Below, in pieces: positions 20,656-30,515 of a DNA stretch of 47,636 nucleotides. Source of the stretch: Neurospora tetrasperma FGSC 2508 (taxonomy: Eukaryota > Ascomycota > Sordariomycetes > Sordariales > Sordariaceae). Numbering within the stretch: the stretch's first letter is position 1; each line of letters begins with the position of its first letter. Under the pieces are notes generated by a model. It made no database searches. It saw nothing but the letters and a program-made list of their open reading frames with translations, and was not told the origin of the DNA. The stretch spans positions 4,945,237 through 4,992,872 of the forward strand of contig NW_009799101.1 of the NCBI RefSeq assembly GCF_000213175.1, given 5' to 3'. A program made the translations under genes and the position numbers.

Positions 20656-20934
20656 CTACCTGTGGTAGTACCACCTATCTCCGCTCGTCTCTCCCACCCT
20701 TAGACACGCCGGACAATACTCGTCGCTAGTCCTCCCATCGAGGTAGGTATCATGACGCCATCTCGATCGGATACAGGGAGGGCGGTTGGTGGGTCCGCAC
20801 TTGACGAGGCGCTCTGTGGCTACAGAATACCCACCTCTGGGGTAAAGTCCGCCATTGCGGCCTTGCCAGCCGCAGTCAGAATGGCAGTTTTCGCCGTTGA
20901 GGCAGTACTTGTATGTGTAACCGACGCGGCACAT
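20656..20934 (-). CDS. Tiny cysteine-rich protein, family member A
   Basis: Ninety-two residues starting MCRVGYTYKYC. It shares a layout with members B (22258) and C (23779): Cys2, Cys11 and Cys17 at identical positions, GW at residues 22-23, Gly28, Tyr31, then Cys46 and Cys54, and a final CPAC. A has one extra cysteine (21). There is no signal peptide: cysteine is residue 2, so the protein is probably intracellular, and the paired cysteines could bind zinc. The ATG context GCCAGGATGTGC resembles those of B and C. No known family is recognised. All three are on the minus strand. Confidence 0.62.
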   Translation of the reverse strand: MCRVGYTYKYCLNGENCHSDCGWQGRNGGLYPRGGYSVATERLVKCGPTNRPPCIRSRWRHDTYLDGRTSDEYCPACLRVGETSGDRWYYHR

Positions 20935-22257
20935 CCTGGCTCTGTGTTTGATGCTTGGGGGTTTAGCTGCTAGGTCGATAGGTAGGTAGTTTGGGATCTT
21001 TTGTGGTTGAAGAAGTGGTTGTTTCGGCGAAGAACGTGTAGGGTGACGATTACAGATGTCTTTCTGGCTTGAGAATCCTGCGTTCGCTTGCTTGTGTTGT
21101 TGCCTTTTGGGTTGGGGTAAGGAAGCAAAATCTGGGTTGTTCTGGCGAGACTCGAAGGCTTTAATTTAAATACGTGGTCAAAGGACGTCATTTTTTTTAA
21201 AGGTTGACCGTGAGACCACCCCGTCTGTAGTTGTGGTGGTGAAGCATCTCATGGGATGGTGAATGATCTTCGTTGCGTTGGGCTGCTGTAGGTGGATAGG
21301 GTGAAGTTTATGCTAGCTCAACTATGGGATTATAGAGGTAGCGTTCATCCCAGTGCTTCTACAGCACTTTGATGGCTTCACAGCCGCGTTACAGCGTGGA
21401 CATGGCCCAGCAGACCACGGAGGCAGGTTTAATGATGCTCGGAGCCCGGCGGATGGAAGATGAGGTGTTGGATCGTTGATCACCACCAGCTAAGAGAACC
21501 CCGATGACTTTTCGCTTTCACCTGGCTTAGCTCAAATATGATTTACCATGAATCCATCTTCAAGATACCAGATCCGTACAGGCCGGAAGACAGAGTTGAA
21601 TTTGGATGCTAGAGCAATTTGACACCCAGAGCAATCTCAGGACGAGATCTACGAGTCTTTCACAGAGAAAGTGTGCGTCAATATTATAGTGCATACCTCT
21701 AGAGGTATATAATATGATTCACAACCAAGGTTGATCAATTATGAGAAAAAACAATTTCAGCAATGAGGGTTACCATTGATGGTACCTACCTACCTACCTA
21801 GTACCTAGGTAGGTAGCGTAGAGCTAGGTAATAGCAATATAGCATCGAGAGCCGCAAGTAGACTCAAATCTGCTTATGTGAGGAAGTTGTCAATCAGATG
21901 ATAAGCACATATAGTGTACCTCTGTGAGACTTGAGCTAGGTAGGTACGACTAGGTATATTTTGAGGTTTCAGCGGGCTTGGTTTGATCATGAGTGGCACT
22001 TAACTTCATACCTCTAAGCTTCAGAGGAGAGTTGAAGCTTAGATTCCATGTCAATTTGCGCTTCTTGAAATGTTACGAGCGTGCCTCCTGTTCGACGAGC
22101 CTGTTTCCATGATTTTCTTTCTTGATTGTTCTTCCAACGGCTTTCCCCTATATGTTTTCCATTCCAGTCTTCCCACTGGTCTTCCTTTTTCCAGCCTCCT
22201 TCCTCAAGAACTTTCTGTCCGGAGTACCTTTCTTAGCCACGGTCTTCTGCTGCCCGT
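20935..22257. other. Intergenic, repeat-motif-rich, no supported gene
   Basis: Contains the upstream region of member A and a dense block of ACCTACC/AGGTAGG words. Frames on both strands are short and unconvincing. Confidence 0.5.
21778..21835. repeat. ACCTACC / GGTAGGT inverted tetranucleotide cluster
   Basis: ggtacctacctacctacctag is followed directly by tacctaggtaggtag, so the two halves are nearly complementary and could form a hairpin. This is the densest copy of the motif scattered through the window's intergenic DNA. Confidence 0.75.
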
Positions 22258-22518
22258 CTAGCGTCTTCTTCTTCTTCCGTGGCTCCTGGAAGCGCTCTCA
22301 CACTGAGGGCACATGTTATCACTCTCATTGGTGTCTCCACCGACGTACTCCTGGCCGGAGCAACCGCGGTACCTCAACCCTGAGCATTCACGCCTGAGCA
22401 TGATCTCCCGAGCGTATGGTCTCACGTATGTCTCTCCAGCACGGTTGACCCAGCCGTTATCGGCGACGCAGCTTGCTCCTTGGGAGCAGAAGTGGAATTT
22501 GTACCAGATTTGACACAT
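22258..22518 (-). CDS. Tiny cysteine-rich protein, family member B
   Basis: Eighty-six residues starting MCQIWYKFHFC. Cysteines at 2, 11, 17, 45 and 53 plus a final CPQC match members A and C, as do GW at 22-23, Gly28 and Tyr31. The C-terminus is a basic tail (RSHGRRRRR), unlike the other two, and could act as a nuclear or nucleic-acid-binding signal (inference). An intron is predicted in the 5' UTR at 22530-22601 (GTAAGG donor, CTAAC branch, GCAG acceptor), ending 11 nt before the ATG, exactly as for member C. No signal peptide. Function unknown. Confidence 0.65.
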   Translation of the reverse strand: MCQIWYKFHFCSQGASCVADNGWVNRAGETYVRPYAREIMLRRECSGLRYRGCSGQEYVGGDTNESDNMCPQCESASRSHGRRRRR

Positions 22519-22529
22519 CTTGGCTTTTC

Positions 22530-22601
22530 CTGCTTTCTCGGGTTGTTAGATACCTGTACGCTCTGTGTGTAGGTAGACTCTGTAAGTGTCTTGATCCTTA
22601 C
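22530..22601 (-). other. Predicted 5' UTR intron of member B
   Basis: Reading the minus strand, a GTAAGG donor at 22601, a CTAAC branch site about 15-20 nt before the end, and AAAGCAG at 22530 define a 72-nt intron. The acceptor is 11 nt before the start codon. Confidence 0.5.
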
Positions 22602-23778
22602 CTGTGTGCTTGCCTGCGTTGTTTTATACCTTCTAGTTTGGGCTATCTGGTTTGGTGTAAATGGTTTGGGTGGTAGAAGGAAAGCTTCTATCAGGGCATA
22701 AGTTGGAGGCGTTATATGTACTTACCTACGACTATTAGACTTTTGTACTCATCACAGTAAATCCGAGAGCGGCTTGTGATGTTCCCAAAAGTAAATAGTG
22801 GTCGACGTGAAGGGCCCATGAAGGGAGGAATTGAAGGTTATTGCAAGTGAATACCTCTAGGTACCTTGATCTCCAACCATCATCAATCTCATCCCAAATG
22901 CTTGCCAAGTAAACGAACGCTTTTTGATTCCATTCACCACCTGCACCGAACGGCGATGTTGCAGAGTACCTACCTATTTACAGATACCTAGAGGTACCTA
23001 TCATTCTCTTGTATGGATGCTCAGGTTATAATCTTGGCGGCAGAACCTTGCCACAACATTCGGTAAAATCCTCCATAGCGGGGTCTGTTTTTCTTTCTTT
23101 TACTATAGTGAATGGTGGTAAAACAAGGAATTACTCTACTTTGAAGAGCAGGACTCTTCACTGGATTCCGGGCCCTTGATTCGCCCGCAAACGGATATCC
23201 CACTTCACCACGACTTGGTATCCAGTACTTGGGAAAAGAGATAAAGCCTATTGCCATTTAGTTCGTGTGGGAGCTTATGTGATAGTATTTTTACGTTGTA
23301 AATGGGCGTGAGCTCCAAAAGAGTTGAGGGTGTCCCACCAGGGGCAGGTGCTATGGATTAAACAATTTCGGCCCTTCAGCAGCCCTTTCACCGGGCTAGC
23401 GCCAGCGAGTGTTTACACAGAGATGTGCGCGATGACGCCTTTAAATTTGAGCTCTTTGATATCTACATTGTGTGAATCCAGGCGCTGCACGTAAATCTTA
23501 CGAGTACAAACACAGCCCTATTGACTGCCTTCCACACCCGACTGTGAATTTAACCGTCATCTTTCCTTCCGTCCGCTGATTCCTTCCGTAGAGGTACGTT
23601 GGAAGATTTCAACAATCATTTCAAACCCCTCCCATCACTCAAGTGTCGTTTCATGTCGAATTCGTTCACCGCTTCCACATGCAGGCCTCAAATTCCTTTT
23701 AAATATTTTGTTGGAAGAGGTAAAGACGAGGAATTACAGCCTGGGCAGGCCAGTGAATGGTGCAGGCGGCTTTGAGCT
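22602..23778. other. Intergenic between members B and C
   Basis: No gene is supported. Copies of acctctaggtacc and tacctagaggtacc lie near 22853 and 22988. Confidence 0.5.
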
Positions 23779-24015
23779 TTACCAGAGTTGGCAAATAAGG
23801 CAAGTCTCCTCACTGGTCTTGGTTTCGGAGCCAGGTCCCAAAGACCTTCTTTGGCGGCAGTCATACCCGCGCTCAAAGTTGGAGCAACGACGAATGCGCA
23901 CAAACTGTGCGTAGGACTTGGCGTAGGATTGGCCCTGACTGTTGACCCAGCCGTAGCCCCCGCGGCAACGGGGACCTTGGGCGCAGTACTTGTATTCAGT
24001 GTATGTGTAGCACAT
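23779..24015 (-). CDS. Tiny cysteine-rich protein, family member C
   Basis: Seventy-eight residues starting MCYTYTEYKYC. Cysteines at 2, 11, 17, 44 and 53 and a final CLIC align with A and B. The segment GWVNSQGQSY (22-31) is very close to B's GWVNRAGETY. The end (CQLW) is shorter than in A and B. A 5' UTR intron at 24027-24090 (GTAAGT donor, CTAAC branch, CATCAG acceptor) ends 11 nt before the ATG, the same distance as in B, which supports a real and duplicated gene structure. No signal peptide and no known family. Confidence 0.66.
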   Translation of the reverse strand: MCYTYTEYKYCAQGPRCRGGYGWVNSQGQSYAKSYAQFVRIRRCSNFERGYDCRQRRSLGPGSETKTSEETCLICQLW

Positions 24016-24026
24016 ACTGGCGCTCT

Positions 24027-24090
24027 CTGATGGCGAGAACGTTAGGTATCATCTGGCCGTTTAGTTGTAGTTGGGTAATTTCGCACTTAC
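24027..24090 (-). other. Predicted 5' UTR intron of member C
   Basis: On the minus strand, a perfect GTAAGT donor at 24090, a CCTAACG branch and a CATCAG acceptor at 24027 give a 64-nt intron ending 11 nt before the ATG. Confidence 0.55.
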
Positions 24091-24825
24091 ATTTGCCTCG
24101 GTACCTCTAGGGATAGGTAAAACGGGGATTGTTGGATTTCAGATGTTTGGTGTGACAAAGAGAAAGAACTCACCGATGGTGGGTTTTATGCTGCAGCGGT
24201 GCCACTGTCAAATATTGAAACCTCAAAATCTTTCACACGGGAAATTATTAAGTCAATACCAAAGGAACGAAATGCCCGTGAATCACCTTGGTTGTGAATG
24301 GTAAGACGCGGATGGTGAAGGCCATTAAGAGACGACGGTAGGCTCTAGAGACCTGTAAGCACAATTGATCCTCCACTAGAGGTAAACTGCATCTCTGCGT
24401 GATTCATTCACTGGAGCTGGACTGTAAGAACCTTAAGCCTCAACCTTTTTCTCCATCTGCCTGAATCTCATCCCAGGGTCAAAGAACACCTTCACCTTTT
24501 GCTACTCTAATTTGTCATTCACAACGGCAACCACGATCTTCTTGATAGAGGTAGGTAGCACGAGGTATCGATCGGTCCTCCATACGCCTGGGGCGTCACT
24601 TCACTCCATTTCAGTTTCGCTGCAAGATCAGCATTCAATTCCCTCATCCCTTAGTCTCCCAGACTCACTTGATTTACTCACTTGTTGGTTCGCACGTACT
24701 TTAATCTTCCATGATTGCCCCCCAATGCCTGAACCTGAAGGCTCACGTCGGCGGTTCATTAAAGAACCCTGGCACCTCCCATGGAAAGGTTGGCATCATC
24801 TCCCCAACTTGACCGTCTAGTGGTT

Positions 24826-25062
24826 TGCGTCAAAGCTCGAATGAAACAGACAGTCGAACTCGTTCGGTTCAGTGATGGCGTTGTAGGTGCTGACTGGGAG
24901 CATGTGCTCTCCGGATTGCGGTAGCGCGCCGTTCACTGGGAAGTTGTAGAGGGGGCGTTGGTAGTGCGCCAGTTCAAAAGCGAGGTCTTGTAGAAGGCTT
25001 TTGTTTTCCAGTTCTCGATGAAGGGAGTCTGGCGCTCGGCTCTGCCCGCCAGGTGTGGTGGC
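24826..25062 (-). pseudogene. Coding-like fragment (possible last exon or relic)
   Basis: A minus-strand frame without an ATG, open from an in-frame TGA near 25062 to a TAG at about 24826, reads like real protein (HRELENKSLLQDLAFELAHY ... PLYNFPVNGALPQSGEHM). An AG just after the TGA could be an acceptor, making this a last exon, but no convincing upstream exon was found. It may be a fragment of an older gene. Family not recognised. Confidence 0.3.
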
Positions 25063-25097
25063 ATTGATCCTTCAAGTTGGCACCCCCGTCAGGGACA

Positions 25098-25604
25098 TGG
25101 CTGAGAAAAAGCGGAGCCAGTTTGAGGTGGCTCTACAACTGAGGTATTTGGGTTTTATCCTTTCTGTGGTCACCGAGGTATGTTCATGCTGTGCCTAGGG
25201 CAGAAATCGTGTCAGAGAATGAGGTGAAGGCCGAATGGTCAAAGAAATACTCAAGGTATGTTGTGAAACACGAATATTCTGTCATGAAGACCGGATCTAA
25301 AGTTCGCAAATCATGGTTACAAAACGTACCAGCTCGAAGAATGAGCGTCTGATTGACGTGTTGGAGAGTGCGCCACACTGCACCAGCCACCCCCTGAGCG
25401 CCACAGCTCAGACGTTGACCATGCTTCATGGCAAAACCACCACCATCACTTTGGTATGTCAAGCAAGCAGGATCCAAAATTGCATTCAAACACTGTACAA
25501 AAATACTTCCAAGCCCCTGAACCATCTGCGGAAACAATGTAAGTCTGACTCTAAGTCATAATCATAGACAATAAGGACGGGGAACAAACTACTATGAAGC
25601 ACGC
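25098..25604 (+). CDS. Possible small multi-exon gene, plus strand
   Basis: Three GTATGT/GTATTT donor-like sites occur within 320 bp. One reading is ATG at 25098, introns at about 25144-25197, 25255-25331 and 25453-25567, and a stop near 25604, giving about 84 residues (MAEKKRSQFEVALQLR ... SENEVKAEWSKKYS). The first intron lacks a clear branch site and the product has no recognised domain. It is recorded because the run of donor signals is unusual for non-coding DNA. Confidence 0.22.
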
Positions 25605-25731
25605 AAACATGTCCAGTCCTGGGAAACCCCGAATCCAACAAAACTCCAAATGAAGGGAAGCATGCAACACAATGAACAAAACCACTCCCCTACCACTTTC
25701 CACAAGGACCCGAAGGTGACTATTTCACCAA

Positions 25732-27297
25732 TTATAACTCAACAATAAATTTCATCCCACCGCTGCTCTCTCTCAATTCCGCCAACCCCGGCGCGACGCT
25801 CTCCAGCCCCTTGCCCACAACTTTGACTCCTCCCGGGTGCGGAAATACGAACTTTCCTGATTCAATCAGCGCCGGTAACTCTTGAAGTGCGCGCTCACCA
25901 TCGGGTTGATCCAAAATCATTCTTGAGAAGATCAGCGTCGCCTTGATACCGACGTCAGTAGGTACAGCGACTTTTCGACCTGTAGCCACTTCGGCGTACA
26001 GCTTGGGTCCATCTTTGCGAAAGACGCCCCAAAATGGCATGGCCTTCAAGTTTTTCTCATCCTTGACAGTGGTATTTGAGTCCAGGTCATTCGTGATGGT
26101 GGTCTCGTCTGTGTCACTCGACGATGGGATAGGGGGACCAGATGGTGTAAAGGGACCATCATCAAGGCAAGCAGCCCCCAAAACGCAATCGAGGATGGCA
26201 TCCACTCCCTTTCCTCCAGTGAGGCAATGGACCTTCTCGATAAGACCTTCGAACTCGCCACGCAAATGGGCAGTGGCTCCGCGCTCATGGAGTTCACGGT
26301 AGTACTTCTTGCTGTTGGTGGCAGCGATGATGACAGCCTTGGGGCCTAGCGCCATGCGCAGGAGCTGAATGGCAGAACTGACAACTCCTGAGGAACCGCC
26401 TAGGACAAGAACGGATTTGACGCCGGATTCGTTTGCAGGGTGGTCCTTCAGTTCATCCGCGCTGGGATCCTTGGGCGAAGTCGTATCGATTGTCGGAGAC
26501 TCAAGATTCAAGAGCGATGCGCTGCCTTGGCGGGCAGGCTCGCTGTTCGCCAGGAAAGGCAGCCGAATACCCAGCCCGCAGACAACCGCTGAGCAAGCCG
26601 TCATGTAAGCAAGTCTGCATCTCATTAGCACTTTGTTGTCACATCAATAGGAAGCGGGAAGAAACATGAACTCACGGGACACCAGCTGCCCACTGAAAAG
26701 GCCAACTTGCCGGCTTCCTGGTAGCCCAACTCTTGTGCACACACGTCACATCCTGGAAGCCACCAGATCTTCCAAGCCAAAACCCTTTCTTCTCCAGTTT
26801 GCCTTCAGGACCTCTTTCACCAACACTTTAACAAGGATTTTCCTCGCCTCCATTTCGCCTGCACCACTTATCCCATCATCACCTTTTTCACCAGGTCCAT
26901 GTTCCTCAGGTCCCTCCTTCTCAGGAGGTCCTCTCCTCATGCCGACCGGCCCGCTCAGCCCAAACACCGCCTGACCAACCCTTAGCTCATTCTCCTGTAC
27001 TCCCATTCCCACCAACTCAACAACACCCGCGATTTCAAATCCCAGGATTTCTGGCCATTTCTTGACCATGGTTTCATGCTCCAAGTTCTTCCAGTCGATA
27101 TGGTTCAGACCGACGGCGCGGATACGGATGCAAACATCGTTAGGGCCCGGGACGGGGTACGGATCATCGCGCGAAACCTGAAGACTGGATGTGTAAGGAG
27201 GGCCGTTGGGGCAAGGCTTAACGGCCAGAAGACGAGAGATGAGTTGCTTTTGTTGTGTGGATGGGACATTGGCGGCGATGGAGGGCAGAGAATTCAT
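25732..27297 (-). CDS. MDR-superfamily oxidoreductase (quinone/enoyl-reductase type)
   Basis: The N-terminal exon starts at 27297 and carries the GroES-like domain: VCIRIRAVGLNHIDWKN and PEILGFEIAGVVELVG. The last exon, 25732-26614, carries the Rossmann nucleotide-binding domain (SVLVLGGSSGVVSSAIQLLR) and ends MKFIVEL. An intron at 26615-26675 (GTGAGT, CTAAT, GCAG) joins AAGVP to LAYMTACSA in phase. Between them the correct frame (SGGFQDVTCVHKSWATRKPA, minus strand, open from 26827 to 26676) is not that of the first exon, so a further intron or a frameshift lies at about 26750-26870. That stretch also holds an unusual Gly/Glu/Pro-rich insert (about residues 120-155). The Cys/His zinc ligands of classical alcohol dehydrogenases are absent, so this is a zinc-free NAD(P)H reductase of the ToxD/quinone oxidoreductase kind. 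Substrate unknown. Confidence 0.75.
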
Positions 27298-28103
27298 GTT
27301 GAGAAAATCTATGATAGGCAGTCGATGGTTCTGTTGCTGTTGACGTTCGATGGAAACGAGAACAATGTGCGAATGTTCCCTTTTGCCGAGTTTAGAACGG
27401 GAGCGAAAGGTGGAAATGATCCAAGTTGGGTGTCAAAGTGGAGAATATCAGCTTGACGTGTTATCGAGATCAAAGGAGGGAGGCAAGTTACTCGGGACAT
27501 CGATATACAAACCATGTGCGAGAGGCGACGCACGCTTTGTGAGACGACTTCTGTCTTTGCGCTCGCTCCTTGGCTGAACTTTCTTGCCTTGGTGAATAGT
27601 GCCCAACAGCAGGACGGGAAGCAAGGCAGGCATTGGCGACTCAAATCAAAGAGCGAGAATGGAAGGGGGCATTCCAGGGACACCTACGAAACTTGTTCAA
27701 TCAGCAGAGAGGTATTTTTGGCCTACCCGCGCACCTAGTGAACCACTAGAGACCCGGCAATGAACAAAATCAGGAAACAGCAATTTGCACCTTGACAGCA
27801 GAGACAGGAACCTCCCGACCTCGGATATGTGACTCTTTCATTGCTCACTTCGATGTCTGTAAAGTGTAGGTAGGTATACGATGACCAAAAGCCACATCGC
27901 CAAACATTTTCCACCACATTAGGGCGACTCCTGTTATGAGTCCCAATCTTCACGTATCGCGACCTAATATTGGATTTGCTCTGCGCCGTGAAGAGTCACA
28001 TCGCTAGGATGTGAGTCAACTGTGCAATCAAAGAGCAGATCATGGTCGATAAGCAATGATGCCGCCACGAAGCACTCATGTGTCATCAGCAGCCCTTGCT
28101 TTT
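27298..28103. other. Intergenic upstream of the MDR gene
   Basis: About 800 bp holding the MDR promoter and the 3' UTR of the PAN-like gene. No supported coding region. Confidence 0.5.
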
Positions 28104-29587
28104 CTAGCCACGAGGATACCAATCAATCTTCAAACGATCACCAACGGCAGTTTCCGAGTAACCAGTGCTCCAAGTCGCGCACAGACCCGCACCTCCCATA
28201 TCCTGATCATACTGATCCTGGCAGATTCCAACACTCGGCCACGACTGCATATGGATAGTCCAGTCGGAGCAGCCATCAGAAACCGATCCACCGCGTTTCT
28301 GGTGCTTCTCATCCGCGTCACAGCCATACATGGGCGCCCTGAACCTCTGCAGGCACAGATTCTTGTCGAGTCTCACGGTGCAACCTGCCTTGGCAACGAC
28401 GCTGGTGATGACTGTGGTGCCGTTATAGGGCCAGTAGGCAGCAGCAATGGAATTCTCCCCGTGCAACATCTTGTCAACAGCATAGCTGCCGAAGTTCCCG
28501 TCGTGTCCACCCTTGCAGAAGTAGTCAATGGCACGCCAGGAAGCTTTCTCGTCTGCCCACCAAGTCTCGTTATTGCAGCTCACGGCGATGGCGGTGGGAT
28601 TCGGAAGTGTCGAGCTTGCTTGTGAAACGCTGAGTGTAGTAGCAGGTGCAACTGGCTTCACCAACTCCGTCGTGACAACTGTAGTGACAGCAGTTGTGAC
28701 TGCAGTTCCCTCGACAAACATGGTAGTTGTATCAACGGCAACAGCTAGGACCGTACTTGTCTCCTTCACGGGACCGGCAACAGTATTCGTGGCGACACTT
28801 TTGCCACCAGTAACCAGCATGCCCGCCCAACTGTTCTCGTTGATCGTCTGTCCCCTCAGACTGTTTTTCAACCAACAATTCGGCTTCAACGCAATGCCTG
28901 CAATGTAGCTGAAGCCCAGACACTGAGCATACTCTGCACACCACTTTGCGCACTCTTCCCAACTGTGCCTCATGCCTGCGTTGAAGTTCCAGTTGGCCGC
29001 CTGATCATAGTGATCAATACCGCATTGAAGTTGGTACACATTATTCGTGGCATGGTCAGTCCAGAAGGTATTGTTGTCGCGTGGGCAGGAAACGAGGGTG
29101 GCTGAGGCCGAGGGTGAGAGGGTGACAACCGACAAGGAGCTGGAAGGAATGGGGGAAATAGGCCAGGGGATGGTGAGGGTGCTGCCACTCTCGGTGTCGC
29201 TGACAGTGGAGGTGAGAAAGGTGTTGGAAGTGACAATGGTCGGCTGGAGAGGACCGGTGTCGGTGGGACGGGCATCGGTGGGGATGACTGTGACTGGAAG
29301 TGGAAGTCGTTAGTACGCGGTCATCGTAGGTCGTGGGAAGGGGCTCAGAACTGGAGAATGGGGGCATAGAACTTGGCGCGAGGGTGTAAACAGCCATCCT
29401 GGTGAGGCCCAACACAGTCACACCCTGGCAGGTACTCGCGAATGTGAACAAGGGAGTCGGGACTCAGGAATGACTCACCAACAGCAGAGGGTTGAACCGC
29501 AACAACAGCCAGACCAGCGGCGTGGACTGACTGGACTCCAAGGCCACCAGCAAAGGCGATCAAGCCTGAAAGAAGGTGGAAGCGCAT
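28104..29587 (-). CDS. Secreted PAN/Apple-like cysteine-rich protein
   Basis: Exon 1 is 29479-29587 and exon 2 is 28104-29293, with a 185-nt intron (GTGAGT donor, perfect TACTAAC branch, CCAG acceptor), giving 432 residues. Residues 1-23 are a signal peptide. A Thr/Ser-rich stretch follows, then a PAN/Apple-type module at about residues 95-175 (CPRDNNTFWTDH, then SWEECAKWCAEYAQCLGFSY and CWLKNSL). After a Thr/Val-rich linker comes a second cysteine-bearing domain at about residues 265-425 (WWADEKASWRAIDYFC ... GICQDQYDQDM). PAN modules bind proteins or carbohydrates. Its setting between AA9 and GH3 genes suggests a part in lignocellulose growth, but that is inference. The C-terminal domain is not recognised. 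Confidence 0.8.
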
Positions 29588-30515
29588 CGTGAAGAGGGAA
29601 TTTGACTCTTAGGCGTGTCGACCTCCGATTGGAAGAAAAGAACGAGTGGACGCCGTCGACGACCGGCTTCTGGGTAGCGAATGTAAAGTTAACGATCGTG
29701 GGAGAAGTGACGAACGTTTCCCGCTGGAAGAGAGAAAGGTGGAGGGACGAAGGGAGGGAGATTGATGGCTGCCTGACGCGCTCTTATGGAAGTTGAGAAG
29801 GTAGCCCGGTTGGAGGGGGGAGAAGGCCGCAGCAAAAAAACGAAGGATGGAAGCGCGTTGGTCCGAGGAAATGACTGAGAGGAACCTGAGAGGAAAGTGA
29901 CAAACGCGTCTTGCAGATGCCTTGAACGGATTTCGGCGTGTATTCGCGGGTCCGAAGAACGGACTGTCTTGTCCGATGACGAGTACATACCTAAGTACTT
30001 GGGGGGTTCTGGGAGTAGTTCATGTCGGGAGGAAGGAGCGTCGGGAAATAAAAGGCAAACGACATGGATTTGACTCCACATGCCTTGAAAAGTGAAAATA
30101 CGGGAAGTTGCGATGATAGCAGGGGCCTCGGGATGGGCGGGATTGACTTGGCGGTTGGCCTTCAAGGTCCCGCCGCACATGATGCGAAACGATAAATGGT
30201 AAGAGCGCATTGCGTTGGCGTCGGAGTCCATGGTAGCTACCTAGGTAAATAAGTCTAAATCCAATGGGCAAATAGGGCGGGTCGCTTACATCCCATGGTC
30301 CGGTTCTTTGGCCAATGCACAAAAAGAGAATGGTTGGAGGCGAGAAGGGGCAGACAAGAGAAACAAGCGGGACGGCTAATGAAGAAACTCGCGAGAAGAA
30401 GAGCAACAGTTAATTATACTATGCAAAGATGAATACGGAACCATGGTATTCACTCCCAGGTGTCATTCAACAGCCACATGAAGCATAGAGGTACTACCTC
30501 CATCGGTCTCCCCGT
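29588..30515. other. Intergenic upstream of the PAN-like gene
   Basis: Promoter of the minus-strand PAN-like gene and 3' UTR of the GH3 gene. Frames of up to 180 codons occur but lack starts and domain matches. Confidence 0.5.
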
